Assembly: GCA_026004035.1 (NCBI GenBank)
Contig: BPII01000001.1
Coordinates: 213,926 to 277,925 of the forward strand
Origin: Candidatus Sericytochromatia bacterium
Lineage (GTDB): Bacteria > Cyanobacteriota > Sericytochromatia > UBA7694 > JACMQJ01
Length of the DNA stretch: 64,000 bases
Direction: 5' to 3'
Shown here: one piece after another, positions 49,140 to 57,382 of the stretch
Numbering within the stretch: position 1 is the first letter of the stretch
How the letters are laid out: every line of letters begins with the position of its first letter
Translations under genes and position numbers: made by a program
Notes under the pieces: generated by a model
Databases searched by the model: none
The model's input: the letters and a program-made list of their open reading frames with translations, nothing else
Told to the model about the DNA's origin: nothing

Positions 49140-50627
49140 ATGTTAAGAATACTATTCTTCTTTTTTATTCTAATAATTTACTCATGTGGTGGTAGATTGG
49201 ATGATAATATACCACAAGTACCAAATGGAACTGATTTAACTATAAGAGTAATTGATAGAAGTCAGGTAAAACCAATACCTAATGCAAAAGTCTCTTTAAA
49301 AAGAGATGAACAATTAGTAGGTAAAGAACAAATAACTGATGAAGAAGGAAAAGTTATTTTTAAAAACATTCCTGAAGGTGATAATTACAGAGCTTTTGTA
49401 ACAAGTGCTTTAGGATATAAAACAGCTGCATCATCTTTAATTAATGTTATAAAAGGTTCTCCTAATAATGTAGCTAGTATTTTGCTTGATAAAATAACTC
49501 AAGGTGAAGGTTCAGGATTAATAGTTGGTTCTGTTAAAAATAGAACAACTAAATTACCAATATTTAGAGCTTTGGTTACTTATGTTGGTCCAAACAATTC
49601 AGGCTTAGGTAGGCAATATTTTACAGATGAAAATGGTAGCTTTATAATAGAAGGATTAATACCCGGTCAGTATATAGTTACAATTTCTTATGGAAACGCT
49701 AAAGAGCAAAAAAGAGTTGTTGTTAATGATGGACAAACAACAAACATAGAAACTATATTTTTACAAGTAAATAATCCTAAAGGTAATTTCTTAATCTCTT
49801 TAAATGGAGAAAAAAAAATTATTGAAATAGATAAAACAGGAAAAATTAATTGGTCTTATAACCAACTAAAAGGTCTTGAAAATTCTGTAAAAACATCTTC
49901 AGGACAAATCTTTGCTGTAGATAATGTTTCTTCAAAAATAGTTCAAATAGATTTTAATAGTAGTAAAACAACAAATAACATTATTTTAGATTTAAAACAA
50001 GCTTCATGGGTTGATGCTATAAATGATGATACTATTCTGATAACAGATACTCAAGGCAATAAAGTAATTGAGTACAGTAAAGGAAAAATTAGTTGGAACT
50101 ATTCAAATCTTTTAAGACCTAGAAGTGCTATTTATATTCCAAATGGAAATATTTTAATTAGTGATATGGGAAATAAAAGGATTTTAGAAGTAGATAAAAA
50201 AAATAAAATAGTTTGGGAATATAATCAAAATATGGATAAACCATCTTATTCAATAAGACTTACCAATGGTAATACTTTAATAACAGATACAGGATATAGT
50301 AGAATATTGGAAGTTTCACCTGATAAAAAAGTTGTTTGGTGGTATTCAGGTATAGTGCAAAAAAATAATCCTAGCAATGATTTTAATAATGGTATAGACT
50401 TTAATTACCCAATAGATTATAGAAATATAAAATCAACAGCTCAAGAAGAACCCTACACTAACCCTGGTAATGATTTATTATTTCCTAGGCAAGCTATAAA
50501 ACTTAATAATAATAATATTTTAATTTCTGATACAGGAAATAATAGAATAATAGAAGTTTCTAAAGATAAAAAAATAGTATGGGAATTAAATAATTTATTT
50601 AGACCAATTTCAATAGGTTTATTATAA
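49140..50627 (+). CDS. Lipoprotein with carboxypeptidase-regulatory-like domains and a beta-propeller
   Basis: A 495-residue lipoprotein with lipobox IYSC (Cys16). Two CarboxypepD-regulatory-like folds follow at about 28-115 and 120-205 (GKVIFKNIPEGDNYRAFV, GSFIIEGLIPGQYIVTI). The rest is a six- to seven-bladed propeller whose blades repeat the pattern GNILISDMGNKRILEVDKKNKIVWEYN. The blade text resembles arylsulfotransferase/PQQ-type propellers but lacks an obvious active site, so a binding role on the cell surface is more likely. It is coupled to the preceding lipoprotein and to the small gene that follows after 1 base. Confidence 0.75.
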   Translation: MLRILFFFFILIIYSCGGRLDDNIPQVPNGTDLTIRVIDRSQVKPIPNAKVSLKRDEQLVGKEQITDEEGKVIFKNIPEGDNYRAFVTSALGYKTAASSLINVIKGSPNNVASILLDKITQGEGSGLIVGSVKNRTTKLPIFRALVTYVGPNNSGLGRQYFTDENGSFIIEGLIPGQYIVTISYGNAKEQKRVVVNDGQTTNIETIFLQVNNPKGNFLISLNGEKKIIEIDKTGKINWSYNQLKGLENSVKTSSGQIFAVDNVSSKIVQIDFNSSKTTNNIILDLKQASWVDAINDDTILITDTQGNKVIEYSKGKISWNYSNLLRPRSAIYIPNGNILISDMGNKRILEVDKKNKIVWEYNQNMDKPSYSIRLTNGNTLITDTGYSRILEVSPDKKVVWWYSGIVQKNNPSNDFNNGIDFNYPIDYRNIKSTAQEEPYTNPGNDLLFPRQAIKLNNNNILISDTGNNRIIEVSKDKKIVWELNNLFRPISIGLL

Positions 50628-50628
50628 T

Positions 50629-51030
50629 ATGTCTGTAAAGGTAAAAATTTTTTTAGCAAATCAGAATAATTTCTATCAATTAGAAGAACAGGTTAATATA
50701 TGGTTGTCAGAAAATAGTAATTTTACAATAAAAGATATAAAATCAAATTTATCGGATAATAATATACTTTTTACAATTATTTATCAAGTTTATAGTAATG
50801 AAAATAATGAATTACCTATAATAAACAATACTCAAATAAAAACAAATTCTTTTAGTAGTGCTTTAGAAAGCTTAGCAAAAGAAATAAAAAATGAAAATAC
50901 ATCAGTACATAATATAGAAAAGGTTAATCCAAACAAAATTAAACCTGGAAAATTAATACAAAATAATTATAGCAAATATACGAAAAATAATCAAAAATTT
51001 TCTGAAGATCAAGCTTTTAATTGGGACTAA
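50629..51030 (+). CDS. Unknown 133-residue protein
   Basis: It starts one base after the stop of the propeller lipoprotein, so it is the third gene of that operon. It has no signal peptide. The N-terminal 65 residues look like a small alpha/beta fold (VKIFLANQNNFYQLEEQVNIWL, NILFTIIYQVYS); the rest is polar and Asn/Lys-rich. No family is recognised. The last 4 bases overlap the convergent peptidase gene. Confidence 0.6.
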   Translation: MSVKVKIFLANQNNFYQLEEQVNIWLSENSNFTIKDIKSNLSDNNILFTIIYQVYSNENNELPIINNTQIKTNSFSSALESLAKEIKNENTSVHNIEKVNPNKIKPGKLIQNNYSKYTKNNQKFSEDQAFNWD

Positions 51031-52163
51031 TTTATAAATTCATTAAGTATTTTTTTATAAATCAAAGAAAGCTTTTCTAAACTTTTTATAGATACCCATT
51101 CATCGGAAGAATGATGATTATCACCTAATGGACCTATTGTATAAGTTTCTATACCTTTAAAACCAAAAACATTTTCATCTGATACAGATTGCCCATAATT
51201 ATAAGAAACTTCATTATATATTTTTTTTACAGAATTACTTACTAAATCAAAATATTTATTTTTTTTATTTTCAAAAGCTTCAAGAAAAGGAGTAGGACGA
51301 TTTATATAATCAATTTCAAAGTCTTTAAAACCTTTTTTTAATTTATTTTCTTTGTATAAATTGCTTATAAAATTTTTCAAATCTAATTTTAAAGAATCAG
51401 CTGTTTGATTAGGTACAGTGTGAAAATCTAATATTAATTCAACTTTATCAGGTATTGATAAAGATTTAGAAAATGAGTTTATACTACTTACAAAACAATG
51501 AGAATATCCCATTTTATTATTAAATTCATGTTTATAATCATTTAAATATAAAACTAATTTAGATGCTTCTTCTATTGCATTTATACCTTTGTCTTTATTA
51601 ACACCATGAGAAGATATACCATATATACTTATCTTAAAAACAACTCTACCTTTTCTACCTATACTTATTATAGAAGATGCTTTTTCTGATTTATGATAAG
51701 GTAATGAAGATTCAGGAACAATAACTAACTCTACATCATTTATATAGTCTGAATTTACTAATTTAAAAGCTCCTTGAGAATAATTTTCTTCATCAACTCC
51801 AAATGCAATTTTTATCTTAAAATTTTTTGGGTTAAAATTTTTTGTAGCTTCTATTATAGAAACTATACCTCCTTTCATATCAACAGAACCTAATCCTATC
51901 GCTTTATCATTTTTAATTATCAAATCAAATGGATTATTTGTCCAATTTCCATATATAGGAACAGTATCCAAATGACCATAAAATAATATTGATTTATTAC
52001 CTTGACCTTTTTCTGCTAGTAAATTAAATCTGTTAGTATTTAAATATTGTTTTTCTACTTTAAAATTTAAAGATTTTAATAAATCAAAAAGAAAATTACC
52101 TATTTCTTCTTCATTTGGAAAAATAGAATTAATAGAAACTAATTTTCTAAGTAATTCTATCAT
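51027..52163 (-). CDS. M20-family metallopeptidase (ArgE/DapE type)
   Basis: A 378-residue zinc hydrolase of the M20 family. The ligands are visible in FYGHLDTVP (His, Asp base), GSVDMKGG (Asp bridging), VDEENYSQGA (catalytic Glu) and the final HHSSDEWVS. The insert SSHGVNKDKGINAIEEASKLV marks the dimerisation domain. Members deacylate N-acetylornithine, succinyl-diaminopimelate or amino-acid carbamates; the sequence does not decide among them. Its start overlaps tsaB by 4 bases (ATGA). Confidence 0.85.
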   Translation of the reverse strand: MIELLRKLVSINSIFPNEEEIGNFLFDLLKSLNFKVEKQYLNTNRFNLLAEKGQGNKSILFYGHLDTVPIYGNWTNNPFDLIIKNDKAIGLGSVDMKGGIVSIIEATKNFNPKNFKIKIAFGVDEENYSQGAFKLVNSDYINDVELVIVPESSLPYHKSEKASSIISIGRKGRVVFKISIYGISSHGVNKDKGINAIEEASKLVLYLNDYKHEFNNKMGYSHCFVSSINSFSKSLSIPDKVELILDFHTVPNQTADSLKLDLKNFISNLYKENKLKKGFKDFEIDYINRPTPFLEAFENKKNKYFDLVSNSVKKIYNEVSYNYGQSVSDENVFGFKGIETYTIGPLGDNHHSSDEWVSIKSLEKLSLIYKKILNEFIN

Positions 52164-52804
52164 ATTGCTTCTCTTATATAAAAAGGGTTTATATCTTTGT
52201 ATGTAGTTTTAAGACCCATTTTAAATTCTTCTACAGCTTGAAAATTTATATATTCTGGTTTTAAAATAAAATTATTGTCTAATATTACTAAATTATTATT
52301 AAAGTTTAATTCTTTATTTGTCTGATTTATTATAATAGTTTCATATTTAAAATTATTAATAAGTTCTATGTATTCGTTTATTTCTAAAACACATGGCTTA
52401 ATAAGATAATCTATTTGAAAACTATTTAATTTTTTTGCTATACAAGTGTATATTTCATTTCTTTTTATATCTATAACAGGACTAACTATTGAATTTGATT
52501 TATAAGTTTTTATAATAAGTTCTATTTTATTAAATCCTATAATATTTATGTTTAGTAATTGTGATATTGTTTTAGCTAATACTATACCTGACCTAGAACT
52601 TGTATAGCCACCTGGACCTATTATAACAGCTATTAAATTTGTTTGTTTAACATTTTTATTATTTTCATTATAAATTTTATCTAAAACTAATATTAGATTT
52701 TCTGTTTTTATGTTTAAATCTGATATGCTTGATAAAACTTTATTATTTTCTGTTAATGCAATATTTACAAGTTTTTCAGTTGTATCAATTCCTAAAACTA
52801 ACAT
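52160..52804 (-). CDS. tsaB: tRNA threonylcarbamoyladenosine biosynthesis protein TsaB
   Basis: TsaB is the non-catalytic partner of TsaD in making t6A at position 37 of ANN-decoding tRNAs. The 214-residue product has LGIDTTEKLVNIAL, TENLILVLDKIY and AVIIGPGGYTSSRSGIVLAKTISQ, the TsaB signature region. The start is taken as ATG 52804; the frame extends only to a TTG 12 bases upstream. It is the first gene of a pair with the M20 peptidase. Confidence 0.9.
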   Translation of the reverse strand: MLVLGIDTTEKLVNIALTENNKVLSSISDLNIKTENLILVLDKIYNENNKNVKQTNLIAVIIGPGGYTSSRSGIVLAKTISQLLNINIIGFNKIELIIKTYKSNSIVSPVIDIKRNEIYTCIAKKLNSFQIDYLIKPCVLEINEYIELINNFKYETIIINQTNKELNFNNNLVILDNNFILKPEYINFQAVEEFKMGLKTTYKDINPFYIREAI

Positions 52805-52961
52805 TTCTATAAACAAATTAAAATAACAATTTACTTAGAGAGTATCCTTTTGTATAGATAAATATCTAAATTATAAACATTTATCCATACATCAGGTTTA
52901 GAACATTGTCATAATACTAATAATGTATGCCGAAATCTGTAGTTTGTCAAGCAAAAAATAG

Positions 52962-53005
52962 CAATTCATCCCTCACTTACAAAGTAGAAGTGGGGGACTT
53001 CTTGC
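52962..53005 (+). mobile_element. IS200/IS605-type right-end hairpin (orphan)
   Basis: GCAATTCATC is followed by CCCTCACTT (52970-52978), a 9-base loop and AAGTGGGGG (52988-52996), then ACTTCTTGC. The stem has nine pairs with one G-U. This is the standard end of TnpB-type IS200/IS605 elements, where the transcript of the end serves as the guide RNA scaffold. No tnpA or tnpB frame lies on either side, so it is a remnant. A weaker relative lies at 13606-13645. Confidence 0.7.
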
Positions 53006-53021
53006 TAGGTAGTGTTAAATC

Positions 53022-53909
53022 TTAATATACAAAAATCTTTTTTATTTCATCTATAAAAAATAATAAAATGTCATTTTTTATCTTATTTTTATTTGCTATT
53101 AAACAAAAGTATCCTTCTTCTCCTATATCATAATCATTTTTATAAAAAGAATTATCAAAAAATTCTGAATATTTATCTATAAATATACTTTGACCTAAAT
53201 TCTCTTTAACAAAATTTACTCTTAGTTCATGGTCAGATGTAGATAAATTACTTTTATGTTTATTTTCGTAGTAATCAAATTTATTCTGCATAGATTGAGT
53301 AATTTCAAAACTTAACTTTTTATAATTAATAAATATTAAATTTTTAATTTTATTATTTTTTTTCTTTACTTCAAAAAAATTTATTTTTCTTAAATCTTTA
53401 ACTAAAATTTTCGAATTTTTTTTTGGATTATTTAAGTAGTTATATAATAACAATCCAATATCATAATAACCTTTAGTCACTTGAGTTAAGACAAATTTTT
53501 CTTCTTTAAAATCAATATTTATTAGAACATTAAAATTGGAAATAGTTTCATAGATAGAATCTAATAAATCATTAAAAAGTAAAATCCTTTCGTCAAAAAT
53601 TATATTTATTGATTCTTTATTATTATTATTTAAATTTAATTTTACATTAGATATTAATCTTATTTTTTGATAAAGTTCGTGTCCAAATTCTGTGAAAACT
53701 ATATTATTCTTTTTTATCATAAAAATTCTATTTTTTAATAATTTCTCTAACTTTCTAATAGAAGTTATTACAGTTTGCCGTTCGAAATAAATTTCTTCTT
53801 CAATTTTTTCTAAAGATTTTATTTCATAAAGTTTTTTAAAGAACAATAAACTTTTATTACTAATTAAAGAAAGAATATCATCTTTAATATTTATTTTTTT
53901 TCTACTCAT
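53022..53909 (-). CDS. Divergent LysR-like regulator 1
   Basis: A 295-residue protein whose first 65 residues match a LysR winged helix: LLFFKKLYEIKSLEKIEEEI, ERQTVITSIRKLEKLL, then NIVFTEFGHELYQKI. The remaining part is a diverged effector-binding domain with the expected alternation of strands and helices (INIIFDERILLFNDLL, VTKGYYDIGLLLYNYL). It overlaps the second LysR-like gene by 8 bases, an unusual tandem arrangement. LysR proteins usually control a divergent neighbour; here the rightward gene at 54861 is the candidate. Confidence 0.72.
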   Translation of the reverse strand: MSRKKINIKDDILSLISNKSLLFFKKLYEIKSLEKIEEEIYFERQTVITSIRKLEKLLKNRIFMIKKNNIVFTEFGHELYQKIRLISNVKLNLNNNNKESINIIFDERILLFNDLLDSIYETISNFNVLINIDFKEEKFVLTQVTKGYYDIGLLLYNYLNNPKKNSKILVKDLRKINFFEVKKKNNKIKNLIFINYKKLSFEITQSMQNKFDYYENKHKSNLSTSDHELRVNFVKENLGQSIFIDKYSEFFDNSFYKNDYDIGEEGYFCLIANKNKIKNDILLFFIDEIKKIFVY

Positions 53910-54727
53910 AAAATTTTATTATATTAAAAACTTCATTTTGTAAATAGTTTCTTGTAACATTTTTATTATAAATAAAATACTTTTTTGAAACAATTTCGGT
54001 TTTATCTATTAATAAAATATTTTTTATATTTTCAGAATCTAAAAGTTTTTTTTCTGGTAAATAAGACATAAAATCATAATTTTCTATCATTTTTAAGCAC
54101 AGATTTATATTGTTTGTCTTTATTAAAACATTTTTATTATTATAAAGATGATCAGTTGTAAAATTTTTAAATTGAATATATTTATCATAATTTTGATTTC
54201 TAGAATATAAACTCCAATAGCATTCTATCTTTTTTAATTCAATTACACCTACATCATTTAAATATTTATTTTCAGGATAATTATCTACAAAACCAAATAA
54301 AATTTCATTTAAATAAACTAATTTTAATATTTTTGAATCTTGAAATTTTACAAATGAAATATAATATTTGTCTCTTTTAAAATTCGTATTTATTTTTTTT
54401 ATAAATATCTATAACAATTCTATATGGTAATAACTCGGTGTATCCTATATCTATATCTAAAATTTTATTATTTAAAATGTTAAACACATTAATTAAATAA
54501 TTATAAAGACTTTTTTTTATGTAAAAAAAAGCTTCAGTATTTACTAAATTATTATTATCAAAAATCTTTGTATTAAAGTTTTTTTCTATTCCTTTTAAAA
54601 CATTACTTAAATGCTGTCTTGTAATAGAAAAATAATCACAAGTATAACTTGTATCTAAAAATTCTATAAAAAACAAGAATATTCTAATATTATTTACACT
54701 AATATTGTAAATACTTTCTATATCCAT
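53902..54727 (-). pseudogene. Divergent LysR-like regulator 2, one frameshift
   Basis: The N-terminal 116 residues (from ATG 54727) contain a LysR-like helix-turn-helix (FFIEFLDTSYTCDYFSITRQHLSNVLKGIEKNF). The frame stops at 54377. The coding signal continues in another frame from an 8-A run near 54393-54400 (TNFKRDKYYISFVKF, GFVDNYPENKYLNDVGVIEL) to the stop at 53902. Restoring one base would give about 275 residues, similar in length to its neighbour. It is likely a paralogue of regulator 1. It may be a pseudogene or a sequencing slip. Confidence 0.65.
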
Positions 54728-54797
54728 AAATAATAATTTTACACAAAATAATCTAAAGAAAAGTTATTTTTATTTGACATATGTAAAATATATTTTT

Positions 54798-54826
54798 TTG
54801 AATAATTATTTATATATTAATATAAT
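54798..54826 (+). promoter_or_regulatory. Sigma-70 promoter for the 54861 gene
   Basis: TTGAAT (54798-54803), a 17-base spacer and TATAAT (54821-54826) form a near-consensus promoter. The transcript would start near 54833, leaving a leader of about 28 bases with AAAGGA before the ATG. The overlapping TTGACA at 54774 may be a second -35. Confidence 0.65.
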
Positions 54827-54860
54827 TGAAGTGTAATTTTTTAGTTAGAAAGGAAAAATT

Positions 54861-55991
54861 ATGTCACAAATAGGAATTGGGCCACAACAAGATAATTATA
54901 CTAATAAGTTTGCTTCTAAACTTAAACCAGGTGGTACTGGTAATCAAAAAAATGTTGATCCTAAAACAACTAATAATCAAAAAAATATGGAATCTGTAAA
55001 TCCTTTTTTAAATCATAATAATATCAAAAATCCTTATAAAAAATATTTAACAAATAAAAAAGAAATAACAACACCAAAAATTTTTGATTGGAAACAAGAA
55101 ATATCTAAAGATAATACAAGAGTATATAAGAATATTGATTATAATAAATTATATGATAATCACCAATTAAGGAAAGAACTTGACGAAGCGTTTTTAAATA
55201 CATGTAATAAAATTGATGAAAAAACTAAAAAATTAATTAAAGTTGGTTTAATGAAACTAATTGAAGAACTTGAGCGTATGGGTTATAAAGAAGACACTAT
55301 TAAAAATATTCTTATTGCTGCATCTAATGCAAAAGAAAAAGAATTTAAAAATAGAAGTCATCATAATCCAGTAAAAGAAAGTCTTGAAAAATTAAAATTT
55401 GCTTCTGAAGCAGTTGCCTACAGTTGTGCAATATCAAAGAAAGTTTTTGATAAAGCTTCCAATCTTTTTGAAAAAGGTTCTAAGCTTGCTAAACAAGCTG
55501 AAAAAGCTGCTAAAATGTCTGAAAAAGTTGGACATATTGCTCATGAAGTTGTTGAAAAAGGTCTTATACCTGCACTTACTCTAGAAGCGGTTTCTAGAGG
55601 TGATGGGTATGATGCAGTAGCTGCTTTTTCTCAATATGCAGGCCCTCAAGCTGTAGCAGCTTTTACAGCAGAATTAATAGGAATGGTTGATCATGAAATT
55701 CATGAAAAACATCAAAAACATAAAGAAGCATTTAAAGCAATGATTGAGTATGAAACTAATCCTGTTAATAAATTTTATATGAATGTTGCAGGTGGATTAT
55801 CAGATCCTTGGGTAGCATTAGGAATGGTAATTGAAAAAGCAGGTAATAAGTGGAGCGAAACAGAACTTGCAAAACGTATTGGAGCTTTTGAGACAAGACT
55901 TCAACAAAAAGTTGAAAAAAAATTGCATGATACTGTAATACAGTGGGATTGGTATGTAGAAATATGTAAAACTTTAGACATTCCGCTTTGA
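54861..55991 (+). CDS. Unknown 376-residue protein with Ala-rich helical core
   Basis: No family is recognised. The N-terminal 75 residues are polar and disordered (Asn/Lys/Gln-rich). From about 90 the protein is helical. A central amphipathic, Ala/Lys-rich stretch (about 180-240, ASNLFEKGSKLAKQAEKAAKMSEKVGHIAHEV) is followed by a less polar segment (PALTLEAVSRGDGYDAVAAFSQYAGPQAVAAF) and a His/Glu-rich part (VDHEIHEKHQKHKEAF). It has no signal peptide. Codons in the second half are richer in G+C than the first. It has its own promoter and terminator and faces two LysR-like genes. It may be an exported effector or a pore-forming protein; this is inference only. Confidence 0.6.
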   Translation: MSQIGIGPQQDNYTNKFASKLKPGGTGNQKNVDPKTTNNQKNMESVNPFLNHNNIKNPYKKYLTNKKEITTPKIFDWKQEISKDNTRVYKNIDYNKLYDNHQLRKELDEAFLNTCNKIDEKTKKLIKVGLMKLIEELERMGYKEDTIKNILIAASNAKEKEFKNRSHHNPVKESLEKLKFASEAVAYSCAISKKVFDKASNLFEKGSKLAKQAEKAAKMSEKVGHIAHEVVEKGLIPALTLEAVSRGDGYDAVAAFSQYAGPQAVAAFTAELIGMVDHEIHEKHQKHKEAFKAMIEYETNPVNKFYMNVAGGLSDPWVALGMVIEKAGNKWSETELAKRIGAFETRLQQKVEKKLHDTVIQWDWYVEICKTLDIPL

Positions 55992-55993
55992 TT

Positions 55994-56039
55994 AAAAGAT
56001 TCTTCAACAATACTTTTTGTTGTAAGTGTAATCTTTTTT
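55994..56039 (+). terminator. Rho-independent terminator of the 54861 gene
   Basis: AAAAGATT (55994-56001) pairs with AATCTTTT (about 56030-56037), with an inner stem CAACAA/TTGTTG, and the run ends in T6. It starts right after the stop codon at 55991. Confidence 0.7.
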
Positions 56040-56151
56040 GATTTAATTCATCTTTTTTATACTTGTCAAACTCGTTAATAAAAATGTAGATTCTTTAATG
56101 TAGATATAGTATCTGGATAAAAAGTTTTTTTCATTTAGTAAATACAATATT

Positions 56152-56292
56152 GGTACTGGGCTAATGTTATTTTTTGATAAGTTCAAAATCCTTTAATAGT
56201 AATTATTTTAAAGATTTGTATTAATAAAATACTTTAAATTTAATATTTATAGCGTTTCAATGTAATTTTTTCTATAACTCAATCCCAGTGCT
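56152..56292 (+). repeat. Interspersed MITE-like element, copy C
   Basis: A 141-base copy with ends GGTACTGGG and CCCAGTGCT, and an inner AATACT...AATATT near-palindrome. It lies between the terminator of the 54861 gene and the convergent MBL gene. Confidence 0.85.
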
Positions 56293-56364
56293 ACTTAGTT
56301 CTAAGTTCCTGAAATTCTTTAAAATTTTAAATTTAAGATTTAGAAAGTTTTTATCATCGTCACT

Positions 56365-57291
56365 CTAAGGATTTGAAACAACAGATAGTTTTAGAATATC
56401 TATAACTTCTTCTTCTATAGCCATTTTACAATTTGGCATTAATGTTTTAGCATATTTATGTATTTCATCTAATTTCTCATCAGTATGTCTTGGATCATGG
56501 TGAAATAAAACAAGGTTTTTAGCATTAGCATTTTTAGCTAAATCAATAGCCATGTTAATAGTGCTATGTCCGAAACCTTGTGCATTTTGGTATTCTTGCT
56601 CTGTATATTGTGCATCAGCTATTAATAAATCTACATCTTTTGAAAATTTTGAAAGTCTTACATCAGGAGTTTTGTAACCTTCAATATCAGTAGCTATAAC
56701 TACTTTTTTACCTTTATACTCTATTCTATATGCTAAAACACCATCATTTGGATGAGCATAACTTTGATATGCAAATATTTTTATAGAGTTTTCATCTGTT
56801 TTTTTAGTTGGTCTAAATACATTGTCTATTTCTGGATTATTGTTTCCATTTATTATTATAAGTTCTCCTTCTTTTATATTATTTACAATACAATTAGATT
56901 GAACATCATCAAATTCAACAGGAAAAAGTGGTGATTGCATACACATAGAAATAGATTTTTTAAAATCTTGATTATAATATCTCGGACCAAACATATTTAA
57001 TTCAGTAGTTCCTATATATATTGGAGTGAAAAAAGGTAATCCCATTACATGGTCTAAATGAACATGAGTAAATAACATAGTAGCTTTTATTGGTTTAAAA
57101 TTTTTTAAAAATTCTGTCATTAATTCATTGCCAAGATTTATAATTCCAGTTCCAGCATCTACTATTATGATATTACCGTTTATTCTTAATTCTATACAAG
57201 TAGTATTACCACCATATCTTAAAGTAGTTTTTCCTGGAACAGGAATACTGCCTCTTACACCTCTGAATTTTAATAAAAATTCTTCTTTCAT
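56365..57291 (-). CDS. MBL-fold metallo-hydrolase
   Basis: A 308-residue metallo-beta-lactamase-fold hydrolase. The metal motif THVHLDH gives His76, His78, Asp80 and His81; further ligands are in YAHPNDGVLAYRI, IADAQYTEQEY, FGHSTINMAIDLA and FHHDPRHTD. The opening FRGVRGSIPVPGKTTLRYGGNTTC is typical of the group related to ribonuclease Z and PhnP-type cyclic phosphodiesterases in cyanobacteria and many others. The substrate is not known. It stands alone. Confidence 0.87.
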   Translation of the reverse strand: MKEEFLLKFRGVRGSIPVPGKTTLRYGGNTTCIELRINGNIIIVDAGTGIINLGNELMTEFLKNFKPIKATMLFTHVHLDHVMGLPFFTPIYIGTTELNMFGPRYYNQDFKKSISMCMQSPLFPVEFDDVQSNCIVNNIKEGELIIINGNNNPEIDNVFRPTKKTDENSIKIFAYQSYAHPNDGVLAYRIEYKGKKVVIATDIEGYKTPDVRLSKFSKDVDLLIADAQYTEQEYQNAQGFGHSTINMAIDLAKNANAKNLVLFHHDPRHTDEKLDEIHKYAKTLMPNCKMAIEEEVIDILKLSVVSNP

Positions 57292-57382
57292 CTAAAATAT
57301 AAATAGGATAATATTAACACAATATTATTAAAAATAAAAAAATTATGTATCAATAGCACAAAATATCTAAAATTTAAAATAC

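Noticed and set aside
56161..56292. A small RNA gene in copy C of the repeat
   Set aside because: The same sequence recurs in four other places with no promoter or terminator at its edges, so a mobile repeat is the simpler reading.
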